Shown: positions 22,532 through 35,638 of the stretch, in pieces
Layout of the letters: each line of letters opens with the position of its first letter
How positions within the stretch are numbered: the first letter of the stretch is position 1
NCBI GenBank assembly: GCA_039707655.1
Contig: CM077676.1
Location: 240,392,866 to 240,456,865, forward strand
Source of the DNA: Elymus sibiricus
Lineage: Eukaryota > Streptophyta > Magnoliopsida > Poales > Poaceae
Direction of reading: 5' to 3'
Length of the DNA: 64,000 nucleotides
Notes under the pieces: generated by a model
What the model was told of the DNA's origin: nothing
What the model saw: only the letters and a program-made list of their open reading frames with translations
The model's database searches: none
Program-made: the position numbers and the translations under genes

Positions 22532-25421
22532 AGCATCCCCAAGCTTAATTCCTGCTCGTCCTCGAGTAGGTAAATGATAAAAACAGAATTTTTGATGTGG
22601 AATGCTACCTAACATGTTTCATCATGTAATTCTCTTTTATGGTATGAATATTAAGATTCAAATGATTCAAAACAATAGTGTATAATTTGATATAAAGACA
22701 TCAATACTCAGGCATACTAACAAACAATCATGTCTTTCAAAATAAAAATGCTAAAGAAAGTTATCCCTACAAATTCATATAATCCTGTCATGCTCCATCT
22801 TCTTAACACAAAGTATTTATCATGAACTACCCCGATGACAAGCCGAGCAATTGGTTCATACTTTTTAACACGCTTCAGCTTTTTCAACCCCCACGCAATA
22901 CATGAGCGCAGGCCATGTATATAGCACTATGGGTAGAATAGAATGTGGTGGTAGAGATTAATAGGGGGAAGTCAAAAAGAAGAAGATAGTCTCACATCGA
23001 CGTAGCTAATCAACGGGCTATGGAGATGCCCATCAATTGATGTCAATGCGAGGAGTAGGGATTGCCATGCAACGGATGCACTAAAGAGCTATAAGTGTAT
23101 GCAAGCTCAACATGAAAACTAAGTGGGTGTGCATCCAACTTGCTTGCTCGTGAAGACCTCACGCATTTTGAGGAAGCCCATCATTGGAATATACAAGCCA
23201 AGTTCTATAATGAAAAATTCCCACTAGTATATGAAAGTGACAAAATAGGAGACTCTCTATATGAAAAACATGGTGCTACTTTGAAGCACAAGTATGGAAA
23301 AGGATAGTAACACTGCACCTTCTCTCTTTTTCTCTCATTTTTTTCTTCTCCTTTTTTTCATGGGCTCTTTTTGGCCTCTTTTTTTTCTTTTATTTATTTA
23401 TTTATTTATTTCCTCACTGGGACAATGCTCTAATAATGATGATCATCATTCTTCTATTTACTTATAACTCAAAATTACAACTTGAAACTAGAACAAATAT
23501 GACTCTATATGAATGCCTCTGGCAGTGTACCAGGATGTGCAATGATACTAGCGTAACATGTATAAAAAAATGATGAACGATGGCTGAGCCACAAATACTA
23601 TGTTAGCTATATGATCATGCAAAGCAAAATAACAATGATGATGTGTGTCATAAAAACAGAACGGTGGAAGTTGCATGGCAATATATCTCGAAATGGCTAT
23701 GGAAATGCCATGATAGGTAGCTATGGTGGATGTTTTAAAGAAGATATAAGGAGGCTTATGTGTGATAAAGTGTATCATATCACGGGGTTTGGATGCACCG
23801 GCGAAGTTTGCACCAACTCTCAATGTGAGAAAGGGCAATGCACGGTACCGAAGAGGCTAGTAAATTGCGGAAAGGTGAGAGTGTGTATAATCCATGGGCT
23901 CACATTAGTCATAAAGAACTCACATAGTTATTGCAAAAGTTTATTAGCCCTCGAAGCAAAGTACTACTACGCATGCCCCTAGGGGGATAGATTGGTAGGA
24001 AAAGACCATCGCTCATCCCCGACCGCCACTCATAAGGTAGACAATCAAGAATAAATCATGCTCCAACTTATTAGCATAACGACAGATCATACATGCATGC
24101 TTCGGGAATCACAAACCTTAACACCAATATTCTTACTAAACCACAATTATCTACTAGCACCTCCCACATATTACCACCTTAATATCGAAAAACTATTGCA
24201 AGGAATCAAACTTATCATATTCGGTGATCTACATGAAAGTTTTTATTATATCCCTCTTGAATACCTATCATATTAGGACCAAATTCATAACCCATGCATA
24301 TTACCATTGCTATTCATTAGACTCTCAAAAATATATAAGTGAAGCATGAGAGTGCAACTATTTCTTTAAAATATAACCACCGCCGTGCTCTAAAAGATAT
24401 AAGTGAAGCACTAGAGCAACTGCCTAGCTCAAAAGATATAAGTGAAGCACATAGAGTATTCTAACAAATCACGAATAATGTGTGTCCCTCTCAAAAAGGT
24501 GTGTTCAGCAAAGATGATTGTGAAAAACTAAAAAGAAAACAAAAGCAAACAAACTATAGCACAAGACGCTCCAAGTAAAACACATATCATGTGATGAATA
24601 AAAATATAGCTCCAAGTGAGTTACCGATAGATTGTAGACGAAAGAGGGGATGCCATCCGGGGCATCCCCAAGCTTAGACGCTTGAGTATTCCTTGAATAT
24701 TACCTTGGGGTGCCTTGGGCATCCCCAAGCTTAGGCTCTTGCCGCTCCTTATTCCTTTATCCATCGTAGTCTCACCCAAAACTTGAAAACTTCAGCACAC
24801 AAAACTCAACAGAAACCTCGTGAGATCCGTTAGTATAACAAACAAATATTAAACTTTAGGTACTGTTGTAAATTGATTCATATTTAATATTAGCATAATG
24901 CTACTGTACTCCAACTTCTCCATGACTCATACCCCCTGATACGATCCATAGATTCATCAAAATAAGCAAACTATGCAACAAAAACAGAATCTGTCTAAAA
25001 CAGAACAGTCTGTAAAGATCTGAATTAAAGTCATACTTCTGTAACTCCCAAAATTCTGAAAAATTAGGACAACGTGGGAAATTCATATATCAATATTGTG
25101 TAAAAAAATTCAGAAGGTTCTGACGCTCCAGCAAAATTCCAACATTGGACGCAAAAGTTTCCAAACAACATCAATTATACAATCTTCCAAATCATCCCAA
25201 AGGCATTACTTGGCACAAACACTAATTAAAAGATAAAAAACAATCATAACAGAGGATATAATTGTGTAAACACACAAAAATAGAAGGTAAAACAAAAAAA
25301 TTATTTTATTCATTGGGTTGCCTCCCAACAAGCGCTATTGTTTTATGCCCCTAGCTAGGCATAATGCATAATTTCAAGTATTGTCATCCTTGGTCCCTTT
25401 ATCTTGAGAGGGATGTTTGTC
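22532..25421 (-). other. A2 internal non-coding region (PPT side)
   Basis: About 2.9 kb of AT-rich DNA with no ORF above about 120 codons and no retroelement motif. It contains the PPT copy at the LTR edge (22532-22546), two more copies of GCATCCCCAAGCTTA at 24662 and 24719, a TTTA microsatellite near 23390-23411, and poly-T tracts at 23320-23390. The end near S2 (25310-25380) reads TTGGGTTGCCTCCCAACAAG, a phrase common in Triticeae Athila-type interiors (from memory). Confidence 0.6.
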
Positions 25422-25426
25422 AGGAG

Positions 25427-26736
25427 TGTAGGAATGAAGTATGTCTACCAGAGGGGGGGGGTGAATGGGAGTTTTAAATTTTCTTCGGAAATATCAAAAC
25501 TCTCGGAACCCAGCAGCGGAATGAATGAAAATAGTATACAGTGAGCGAATACAAACTACCGAATGGAAACTAACAGCATGCATGGAGGTAAATCACAAGT
25601 TTGAAATATGTCATAAGTCTCAGTTCGAATGTAAAGGAGGGTAGTAGAGGTGACCAGTGATGCTCGATGGCGACAAGGTATTTGGTAGACCAGTTCGCCC
25701 TTCTGCAAAAGGACTACGTCTGGTTGGAGGGGTCGTGATTTAACACAGAAGATAAACTCTCTTCGCCCTATTCTCCTCGACAATTGGTTCGTCAACCAAT
25801 GCCGATTACTCGTGGTAGATGCTTGAGGCGATCTCCGAACCTTTACAGACTTCTTCTTCGAGAACCATAATTACTCTTGGTCTCTGAAGAAATTGACACC
25901 TAACCGTCTAGAGAGATCGCAGCTCTCAAGAGTAATAGGCGGAGCGTACTGGACTTAGATTCGAGTGATGCTGAACCACTATCTAATTTTTCGGCTCTAG
26001 GGTTTTCTCTCGGTGGATTTTAAACTCAAATCTTTCGGAGAGGGGGTTGCTCAACAATCTTCTCAGAATCAAATGGAGCAGCCACCGGACAACGCCGGTG
26101 CGGGGTGGCTATTTATAGCCGTAGCCTTCCCTGATGGGAAATGACCATTTTGGACACGCGGTCCAGCCAATGGCCAACCGACACGTTCACAACGGCCGGA
26201 TTTCGAGAGCAATGGTAACATTACTTGAGGAGCAAGTAATGCTAACTCCTCGGTCAGAGACAAATCTCTCGCAGCGAAGAAGATCACAGTCTCTTGCTGG
26301 CAAGCATTTGCTCGGAACACAAAGAGATTTCTCTCACAGCTTTCATAGGATTTGGGTTTAGCATCAGAGAATCAAAGCTTCGAACGCTACACCCCTCTTA
26401 ATAGTACGGTGGTCCTGTGACTCAATAAAGAGAAGAGAAACAACGAAATGAATGCTACGTCTTCACTTCGTCTTCAATCTCCTCGGCTGCAGTCACTTTC
26501 TTCGGATGCACACCGAATGAATTGCTTTGCATCAACAATTTTTGAGGGGTCACTCTTGTCATCATAATCTTCGGTGATAACCTTCACTGCCACGCAGGGA
26601 ATATTCTTCGGAGTTTGAATCCAAACTCCTCTTGACTCCAGGGACCTGTTACTCTGTGTGCACTAGCAAACACATCAGTCCCTTACTGTTTGTCAACAAT
26701 CTCCAAAACATAAGGAGGCAAATTATTGCACCAACA
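25427..26736 (-). repeat. S2 3' LTR
   Basis: 1310 bp, TGTAGGAATG...CACCAACA on the plus strand. TATAAATA lies in a short palindrome GGCTATTTATAGCC at 26107-26120. About 98.4% identical to 43251-44554 by hand count, plus three short indels. ORFs inside (for example 26069-26320) are non-genic. Confidence 0.95.
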
Positions 26737-26750
26737 ATCTCCCCCTTTTT
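26737..26750 (-). other. S2 polypurine tract
   Basis: On the minus strand AAAAAGGGGGAGAT directly precedes the 3' LTR. The same 14-mer precedes the S3 3' LTR, supporting a common lineage. The next stretch, 26751-27274, is an A-rich 3' untranslated region with no ORF or motif seen. Confidence 0.85.
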
Positions 26751-27274
26751 GGACGATTGATGACAAAACAGATAATCATCGAAGTGAAAATAGATAAGTG
26801 AAAAGCAATTCCAACAAGAGTGAGTGAGGGTTATTATGCTCGAAGATGAAATAGACTCCCCCTAAATGTATGCAGGGAAGAAGGATATGAGATAAATTCT
26901 CCTGCAAGTTCTGAAAAATATGGAGGAAATTTCAATCATTCGAGACATTTTGATTCGCACTGATGAGATTTAATCCATCGAGATCGTAGTGCAATCATTT
27001 ATAACTTCTGATAATAATTCCACCTGCAAGACAAATGCTTCGAGAGAAATGGTGCAGCAGCAGGGGTTATAGACATTAAGGCACGGAAGTTAATGAGTTT
27101 TACAACAAGGTACAGATAAGCTTAAAAACCAGAAGTTGCAAACTCGCATGAAACCAAAACCAATCGAAACACCGAAAGCAAATCTATCGAGACTCGATGT
27201 AATTCTCCCCCTTTTTGTCAACAAGTTTCAAAAAAAAGGTGACGAATAACATGAGTGCAAAAGCGTAGAACGGT

Positions 27275-29257
27275 TTAGTCGGTGGCATCACCAGAGGAAC
27301 TATCTGAGGAGAGTTCTTCTTCGGAAGTGATAGGATTGTCTTCGTCTTCAGCAACAACAGATTTTCCTTCAGGAATAAGGACTTGGGGCTGAGCAGACGT
27401 GGGAACAGGTGGAGTGGCCACAGGAGGAACACGGGAGTGCACATTGCCGTCGGTAGGTTTCTCGGTCGGTGAGGTGGCTTCAGACTCGTCAAGCAATTTG
27501 CGAAGCTTGAGATGAAGAAGATCAGTGGTTGGATCACGAACAGGTAGAGGAGGGGTACTCCGATCTTGAAAATCTTCAACAGTGAAGCCTTTGTCAATGT
27601 AGTCATAGAGCTCTTGCAGATTGACATTCAGGAGTTGTTTCTCGGTGAAGAACTTGTGAAGCAATTTCCAGAGCCTCTTCTTGTTTTCATCCGCTATAAG
27701 ATGCATTATCCTCATGCTATTGTTGAGAGCATTTAGCTCAGAGGCGAGATGTTCTTTCTCGCGTTGATCCTTAGCGATATGCTGCAGCAGCAGTTGTTGT
27801 GTGCGCAAACTGACTTCGAGTTGCAATGGAGGTTGAGGTGAAATCTTTCGGTTGCGCTGAGGCAGACGTGGCCCATCAAATTTCTTGTGATAGTCTTGGG
27901 AGCTTGACGCAGGCGACTTGCCCGAAGAAATATCTTCCATGACTTGCAGGGTATCGCGAACAGGAGGAATGAAGCTTTTATGGCTTTCCTTCGCAAGATA
28001 CACTGTGCGCATTGCAAGATCAACAACTTTCTGAATCCAGGGCGCGAACACTTTGATGCAGAAGGGATATTGAGCAGAATCCTTTAGAATGCGCAGGAAC
28101 ATGTCTTCCACGTCGAAGATATATCGCTCAGAGATGGCATAAATAGCATTGCGAAGAACATATGAGATGGATTTTTCCGGATTCATACCAGCCAGAGGAC
28201 AAATGGTGTAGGAAAGCATGTGGAATAGCGTCTGATTTTCGAAGGTTAAGTGCTCAGGGCGAGGAGGACCAGTGTAGTCACGAATCTTTTCTTGATCCAT
28301 TGTGCACCGAAATTTTTCATCCGATATGACATCAATGTTGTGGACCCGAATTTCAGTGTTACCATGCTCAAAGCGAGGGAAATGGAAGTGCGAGACAAAA
28401 TCTGTCGAAGTGCATTTGATGCGTTTTCCTTCGGTCATCCATTCCAAAATCCATTTGGAGCTATCAGATTCATCGCCAGAGATATACAGTGTAGCATAGA
28501 ACTGAAGAATAATCTCTCTGTTCCAAGGATGCTCGAATTCAAAGACTTTGGTGAGGCAGAAATCATCCAAATCCTGAAGCAATTGATTGAAGCAGCCAAT
28601 ATTGCGCATGTCAGGAATGTCGAGATATTCGTGAGGAAATATCTTTCTGCACTCATAGAGAACCCGAGAATAATATATGGCCTGTTCCTTAATCCAGAAG
28701 CGAGGCGATTCCGAAGTGCGCGGCCCATCATAAGGACTAGCTTGAAAGAATTTTGGATGCGCATTCCGATTGAAAAGAGGGCCTTTTGCGCCTGCTCCTG
28801 ACGAGAACAAGGGCAGTTCTTCACGAGGGTACGGGTACTTGAGTTCTTCTTCACGAGAAAGATATTCATCACCATAGACAACCGAGTCAGTGCGGCGAGC
28901 AGAGACAGATTTTCGTTCGGAAGGTCCAACATCTGGTATTCGTGTTGCTGTGTCGATGGATAACTTGAGTGGAGACGGAGCAGGTGTTGCAACAGAGAGA
29001 GGTGCTGAGGCAGTAGGCAGCAGGGCAGGTTCATCCCGTGTAGGCACTGGGGCCGAATGCTGCACTGGAGGTGGTTGCGGTTGTGCCACGGGAATCTGTT
29101 GTTGCTCGACAATAGGAGGTGATGAGACGTTTGGAGCTTCGGGAGCAGGAGAAGCTTGGGGCTCGGCGCGAGCGATTTCACCTTCCTCAAAAACCAGGGG
29201 TGGCGAGGGAATATCAGCCCGAGCAGGGGAGGCCACAGGCACTAATTCAGTTTGCAT
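27275..29257 (-). CDS. S2 ORF4: accessory protein in the envelope position, 660 aa
   Basis: An uninterrupted 660-codon frame between pol/ORF3 and the 3' LTR. Residues 1-150 are Pro/Ala/Ser-rich and acidic. Residues about 160-400 form a compact domain with FFQASPYDGPR, LQFYATLYISGD, WILEWMTEGKRI and NQTLFHMLSYTICPLAGMN. After about 480 there is a coiled coil, and the tail is Pro-rich and very acidic. I see no signal peptide or membrane segment, so it does not look like an envelope glycoprotein. The central domain has a diverged homolog in S3 (50713-51480: KFYSTAHFYPDG, WMTEGTRFQSY, VYHLLPGLATIN). It resembles plant proteins annotated as putative plant transposon protein (PF20167-like, from memory). 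The start overlaps the ORF3 end by 16 bp in another frame. Role unknown. Confidence 0.75.
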   Translation of the reverse strand: MQTELVPVASPARADIPSPPLVFEEGEIARAEPQASPAPEAPNVSSPPIVEQQQIPVAQPQPPPVQHSAPVPTRDEPALLPTASAPLSVATPAPSPLKLSIDTATRIPDVGPSERKSVSARRTDSVVYGDEYLSREEELKYPYPREELPLFSSGAGAKGPLFNRNAHPKFFQASPYDGPRTSESPRFWIKEQAIYYSRVLYECRKIFPHEYLDIPDMRNIGCFNQLLQDLDDFCLTKVFEFEHPWNREIILQFYATLYISGDESDSSKWILEWMTEGKRIKCTSTDFVSHFHFPRFEHGNTEIRVHNIDVISDEKFRCTMDQEKIRDYTGPPRPEHLTFENQTLFHMLSYTICPLAGMNPEKSISYVLRNAIYAISERYIFDVEDMFLRILKDSAQYPFCIKVFAPWIQKVVDLAMRTVYLAKESHKSFIPPVRDTLQVMEDISSGKSPASSSQDYHKKFDGPRLPQRNRKISPQPPLQLEVSLRTQQLLLQHIAKDQREKEHLASELNALNNSMRIMHLIADENKKRLWKLLHKFFTEKQLLNVNLQELYDYIDKGFTVEDFQDRSTPPLPVRDPTTDLLHLKLRKLLDESEATSPTEKPTDGNVHSRVPPVATPPVPTSAQPQVLIPEGKSVVAEDEDNPITSEEELSSDSSSGDATD

Positions 29258-30455
29258 TTACGAGAGAGGAGCATTCGAGTCTTTGACTGATGGTTTGAAA
29301 GAATGACGGGCTCAGGAGATTTTTCTTTCGGAGCAGGAGGAGACTGAGTAGCTTGGGGAACATGCAACGGTTCCTTCGGAGTAGGAGGTACATTCTTCTT
29401 TGCCATTCTCTTTCGTTGCTTTTTCTTTTGCTGAGCAACTTGATCAATGTGACCCTTGACCAAATCATTATATCCAGTGACTTTGGCTTGATGTTCATCA
29501 CAGATTTTTCGAACAATTTCATCTAGATCCGTGTGAAAGCGTAACCTTCGGTGACGAAGGAGAGTCATAGCACGATTAATGTCCTTGTATGAATCCTCGA
29601 GTGCTTTAATGAAATTTTTTGAAGAGGCAGTTTTCATTCGATTATCAAGGTCCATTAGCTCGGCAGAGAGAGAGTTTATCTCAACTGCGTCTTCTCGAAG
29701 TTCTTGAACTACGGAAGTGGCTTGAGTAATGACTTCGGCAGGAATAGGTAGAGATGCCACTTCTCCATCGAATGGATTGTCCACAAATTTATCGAGTTGT
29801 TCCATGATGAATATGTGATCATAATAATGAGGAGCATCAGCCTTGACTGAGGGAGCAGTCGGGACATGAACTTGCTCGGAGGGAGGCTTAGAAGCCAATG
29901 GCTGAGTCAAGGTAGGGGCAAACTTAGCAGCCTTCTTCTTCGGAGCAGTAGCGGGTGGAGCAACTTTCTCGGTAGGCGCCTTGATTTTCTTCAAGTCAGG
30001 CTTGGGAATATATTCGCCTGGCTTTGCAGAACTCACAGGAGTGTCAACAACTAAATCCTTCAAATTTATAGCATCTGGATGAGGAGTTGTGTTCACATGC
30101 TGTTTCATAGTGACAGTGGTAGCAGGGGTTTTTCTCGCTGGTATCTTCTTTGGTGGTACTTGTGGAACCAAATTAACCAAAAGATCAGGCAGCACAGTGG
30201 ATGTGGTAATATTGACTTCCTCACTGAGAGTAGCAGCAACTTCTTCTTTGGTGAGCGGAGGGTCATCATCATCAGCCGAAGAATCATTCATGTTCATGTC
30301 ATCAGTAGGATCAGCCTTTTTCTTCTTTGGTGCGCTCTTTTTCTTTGCAGCAGCGCTGGGATCATGCTTTCGTTTAGAACGACCTTCAGATTTTCCTTCG
30401 GCCTTTTTCTTCTCCACATCATCTTTCAGAAGGCGAAGGTTTTCCTCTTCACGAG

Positions 30456-30873
30456 TGATGGTGTCCTGGACTAGGGGGTACTCATCACGTCGTCTCCCAA
30501 CCAGGTGGATCGGACCGAGAACCCCCTTGGCGGTTCACTCATGGGCCACTTCGGGCAGTCCATGACGCATACAAGGAAGACTCCACAAGACTTGGCGCCC
30601 AAGCCGAAGACTCTCCAAAACCCTAGGCCTCCGGTGCATATATAAACCGGGGTCAGGCTAGTCAATAGATCGATTCATATTCATTAGAACAATCTCGTGG
30701 TAGATACATGTACTCTGTACTACACCATATCAATACAATCAAAAGCAGGACGTAGGGTATTACCTCTTCGAGAGGGCCCGAACCTGGGTAAAACTAAGTG
30801 TCCATGTTACCATCGCTCCAAGACGCCTAGCTTAGGACCCCTACTACGAGATATGCCGGATTTAGAACCGACA
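30456..30873 (+). repeat. LARD-1 5' LTR
   Basis: 418 bp, the same length as the 3' LTR, with about 14 mismatches (3.3%) by hand count. The TATA-like TATATAAAC at 30639 sits in CCGGTGCATATATAAACCGG. Confidence 0.95.
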
Positions 30874-33800
30874 TTGGTGCTTTCATTGAGAGCCTGCAGC
30901 GTAGTCGCCGCGGTGCGATGGGAACTCAGATCGGCTCCACCGCGATCTACGCGTCTGAACCGAGCTACATCGTCAGCGTCGGCATCTTCGTCGCCGACCC
31001 GACTGGTCACCTTGGCTGGACCGAGGACTAGGCTTCTCTTCGGATCGTCAAGTTCGGACGGATGTCTTCGTCATCATCAACTCCGATCTCATCCGGGATC
31101 ATGGAAAAATCGTCCATGGTGCTCGGGGGCTCAACGTCAACATTGCCCTCGCGCGATCATGCAGTTTTTTCTGACAATGGATTCGTGTTCGCCATCCCCG
31201 TCTCCTCGAGCGTCGCTTTGACGATCGCTTCAGTGGAATTGTGCGGAATTGAGTCTAGAACAACCCTGCAAAATTTCGTCGCGTTCCGATGGAGGAATCT
31301 CCGGCGATCTCTGATATACTGGAGCCCTGTCGAATCTGGACGGAAATCTGGACGAGTTTAGGGCGAGGAGTCCAACAGTCAGCTCGGACGTCCTTTGAAA
31401 GATCCAACGGTTCATCGGCTGCGGAATTCCCATATCTACCACCCTTCAAAATTTCAGCTCGATCCGACCGTTCAAACTCCGGGAAGCATCCGATGAGTGC
31501 ATCAATTTTCGGATCTGTTTTCTGCGCGAAAATGAATCCGGCCCGAGTTCATCTTTTTCATGAACAGATTATCGGACATCCTTTTTGAATGGAATTTTTT
31601 ATAGGATATTGTGTTTTGTTTTCAAGCACGTGCCTGCAAATTATAAGCCTTTTCTGAGGCGATCTTCGTCGTCGCGCCGGTGTCAAACCAGTCTGACCAC
31701 GTTGCTTCATGGTTGCCGACCTGCGCCAGCATTGACTGCGTCGTCGCTTCATCGAGCCGACGACAACCACCTCGGATCATCACCTCGGCGAGCTGACCAA
31801 GAGTTCGGCACCGCTCTCCCTAATGATCGTCAAGATAACATCGTCACCTTACGGATTGCACGGGTCGGGCGCGCCAGCATCGCCGCGTGGTCACTTCTCA
31901 AGCCAGCATTGAGCGCGTCACAAAGTTTTGACCCGCGTCGGCATCGCCGCGCCGTTGCTTCTTCAAGACGAAGTCCACCTCGCCGACCTGCTTCGACACC
32001 TCGGCTGGCATAGGGATGCAACGTCACCTTACCGACCTGCTCCGTCACCTCGGCTAGACCGGGGGCTTCGCCATCTCTTTATCAATCTACTCCGGGGACT
32101 TCGGCGTCACCAGCCGACCAGCTTCGTCAACTCGGCCGGACTGGGGGCTTCGCCTCAACATATCGGCGGTGTTGTACTACCACTTCATCACGCCGAGCTC
32201 TTCGCTCGGACACCTCGGCCGGACCGGGGGCTTCACCATCGCTTCATCGACCTACTCCAGCGTCACCCTGCCGACCTACTCTGTCTCCTCGGCTGGACCA
32301 GGGCTTTGCCTCGGCACATCGGCAGTTTTGTGCTGCCACTTCATCAGCCGAGCTCTTCGCTCGACCACCCCAGGACTGGCTTGGGGGCTGGACCTCGACC
32401 CACTGCAAGCTCGGCCCACGTCATCAACACCGAGCATGTTAACTAGCTAAGTCGCTTTCATGCTCAATCTTTTTTTAAATGTTTAATTTTTGTTCGGTTC
32501 GACCAAGCATTATATTTGTGTTAGACAAAAACTCTGTTTGTTAAAAACACTTCCTTTTACCCATGTTAACTGGGGGCTCTTAAATTTATATGAGCCGTTA
32601 TAATAAATGTTTTCTTCTTAGTCGTTGCAAAGTCTTTTTCTACTACTCCTTTTTCCGACGTGAGTGTGTGTTCAATAGCCGGATAGCCTGGTTTCTCTCT
32701 AAAGCCGATCGAGTTTAGTTCGCTAAACTGGCCTGAGAAGCACTCCGCCTTCGGGATAGGAGGTTGAAGCCGAAGGCTGACCCACTTGAAGTCTGGGGAT
32801 CGGATGTATCATGTTAAAGCACGACGGAAGCACAAACTAATTTTCAGACCAATTTTCGGATTGGCATCAAAAAACTTGATTTAGTTCGGACGTCAAGTTT
32901 TTACATAAGTTTTTTTGCTTTTCGAGCTTATGGCACTTTTAACCTATTTGTATGTTTTTCTTTCAGGAGGCGGGATATCCTCATGACCGAGGTGCTCTGC
33001 AATTCAGCTCAGGAGATCTTTTCCAACCCGCAGCTCGGCATCTTTCCTGCCGACCTACACCTCGGCGTTGGCGAAACGCACATGACATTTGGACTAGTTC
33101 CCGAGGAGATTCGATCCTCAGGTTGGTCGGCCGCACCCAACCTGAGTCTCGGGGTTTACTGTGTGTCTCCAGCATAACTCTCGCAGTACAACGTTGGATG
33201 CCTTTAAAGCATCGGCAATATCAACGGGGGGTTGCGACTAGAGCCGAACCCACCAAAAGCCAAGGTACTCCGAGGAGTCCTCGGCAAAACGTTCTCGGAT
33301 ATTGCTTTATATGCATCACTTTCGAATTGTGTCTTCGGTCAATAGTTGGGTTGCCCGGCTCCTGTGCTTACCTCCTACGTTCCGCTTTGTTCGGATAGGT
33401 GTGCAAAGGGAGAACCACTGCGATTGTACTTCCGATTTAACTGGTCAAGTAGCTCAGTGGAGAAAGCCGAAAACTGACTGTCACAATGAGCGCAAACTGG
33501 TCAGCGATCCGATGACTGTGTCAAACTATAGATCGATAGAGGTTACCCTGTGGGCCTTTCATAAAATTGGCTGAAGTGTTAATGGCTTGACCTCGGCTGA
33601 CGCCGAGCACTAACCGGGGGCTAGTAACTGGCCTCCCAACTTTAAGCTCCTATGACTAAGTGAAACTTATAAAGCCTGGATATCTGATTGCCTCGTTTCC
33701 GCTAACACAACCACCTCCGGGCATCGAGACGTCGGCTAAGGGTTGTCATGTTACTGCGGAAACACCCTGCGTAGCATCTACAAAGGGGTAGAAGCCGACG

Positions 33801-35638
33801 ATGGGCCACTCTCAAATGATAATCGGTCACAAAGGAGTCAAAATAGCATATAGCATAAAAGCGTTTGTATTCAATATACGAGCGCTGTCTTCCGTAATTA
33901 TCGTTATAAAGCCATAAATATGCATCAATTTGACTTAAGATTTTGGCCAAGCTGGGTTGCCTGGCTCCTGTGTTTACACCCTACGTTCCCGATTGTTCGG
34001 CTAGGGGGTAAAGAGAGCACCTCTGCGATTGTTACTACCGGGTCATCCGAGTTAGTACCTCAGACTGGGTGAAGCCGAAAGCTTGCTATCTTAAGAATAT
34101 AATTGGTCGGCAACGACGGAAGTGAAAATTTTGGTTCATTAAGACCACAGAGTTCGGGAACTTTCCCCAAACTAAATCCTCGATATTTTTCTCCCACGTT
34201 GATCGGAGGTGAGGTCTCATGATCATGGTCAACATGACAACCTGGGAAAAGGAACCTATAAAGGAACTATTTTTCCCAGAAGATGTTTCTTACGTTAAAT
34301 AGTAATATAACATATCTCTCCGCGTACCTTTGTTTATAAAACCGTATTGCCGGATTGCCTTGTTTTCCGTAAATCTTTGCCCTTATAAAGGCTTTATAAA
34401 GTAGGAAAACACTCCTTGGCTACTGGCCGAGGAGGATGAAGCCGATGGTCGGTCAACAAAGTTTTGTACAATGCGGATCCGAGCATTAATGATGTAAAGT
34501 ACTTGGATACATAGAATCATTACACATAAATTGTGATTAAAGTCTATTTACTCCGGATATCGATCCTTAATTCGGGCACCCTTGCCCAAATTAAGGCTCG
34601 GGGGCTACTGGGCTTCGCGCTTCTCAATTAAAAGCAATTAAAGAGGTACATCGATCCCCTGATCTGGTGTTGCCACCCAACCAGTGGCTCGGGGGCTACT
34701 GCATTGCCTATTCAATGCAGTCAATTTAAAAAGTGCCGAATAGTTTCCGAGGAGATTATGATCCTCAGGTTGGTCGGCCACACCCAGCGTGAGTCTCGAG
34801 AACTATGCACACCGCATTTCTGTTTTTAAGTATGCTGCCGAGCAAGGAATTGATCCTCAGGCCGATTTCGCAAATCGACCTGAGTCTCAGGGGCTACTGG
34901 GATCAGCGGTTTTATTTTATCCTTCAGGTGCATCCCGGATTTTATGTTGGCACACACCTTGAGGGCTACTGGTTATACATCTTAGCAGAGAATAGATTGC
35001 ACCAATCGGAAACGATTCTATAAAACATCAGCCCACGGCTGAGGTGGTGCACCACCTCGGAAGCATTCCGGCATAAAGCTCGGCTGTGAGTGGCTGGCTC
35101 CATAGAGAAATTTTTCGGCGTTAAGCTCGGATAACCTCCTTCAAACCTTTTCAAAGACGAGGTACTCTATGCCTCCTCGGCTGCAGACCGGCGTTGGAGT
35201 TCGGCTGCTAAAATGTACCTCGGATGTAGTCCGGAGTTGGAGTTCGGCTGCTAAAATGTACCTCGGATACAAACCGGCGTTGGAGCTCGGCTGCAAAAAT
35301 ACACCTTGGATACAGACCGGCGTTGGAGCTCGGCTGCAAAATACACCTCGGATGCAGTCTGGCATTGGAGCTCGGATGCAAGAGGACACCGCCGCACGGG
35401 AAAAACTTCGAACCCAAGGTATGTCGTAAAAAGTAACAAGGCGTTGATAAAGGCCAAGAACCTAAAGGGGCTCCTCGGATACTCGACGTATGAACTCTTC
35501 GGATACACCTCGGCGATCCTCAAGATCGGAGATGGGAAGATTTGTTGAACCAGTTTTCAAGACCGACGACCGAAGACGAAGAACAGTTCGGAAGAACCGA
35601 GGAGCGTCCCCAACTTGAAAACCGGTTCAGGGGGCTAC
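30874..35638 (+). other. LARD-1 internal region, no credible coding sequence
   Basis: ORFs reach about 170 codons but lack conserved motifs and are low-complexity Ser/Arg/His-rich. Visible structure: phrases of the type CTCGGCTGGACCGGGGGCTT recurring across 31980-32400, a diverged duplication (GGTTGCCCGGCTCCTGTG at 33349 and GGTTGCCTGGCTCCTGTG at 33955, about 605 bp apart), GGGGGCTACTG phrases at 34609, 34691, 34890 and 35630, and a 43-bp tandem array at 35177-35390. Confidence 0.65.
35177..35390. repeat. five tandem copies of a 43-bp unit
   Basis: TTGGAGYTCGGCTGC starts at 35194, 35237, 35280 and 35323, with a variant at 35365, giving periods of 43, 43, 43 and 42. Each unit also holds ACCTCGGAT-like and CCGGCGT-like blocks. 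It lies about 250 bp before the LARD-1 PPT. Confidence 0.9.

Noticed and set aside
28250..28801. 183-codon plus-strand ORF opposite S2 ORF4
   Set aside because: It is the antisense shadow of a 660-codon frame with a homolog in S3. No motif on the plus strand.
27275..29257. S2 ORF4 as a retroviral-type envelope protein
   Set aside because: Position is right, but there is no signal peptide, cleavage site or hydrophobic transmembrane segment. It is a Pro-rich, acidic, coiled-coil protein.
30874..35638. Gag or pol remnants inside LARD-1
   Set aside because: All ORFs were scanned for zinc knuckle, DSG, YxDD and DDE motifs; none was found and the composition is repeat-like.
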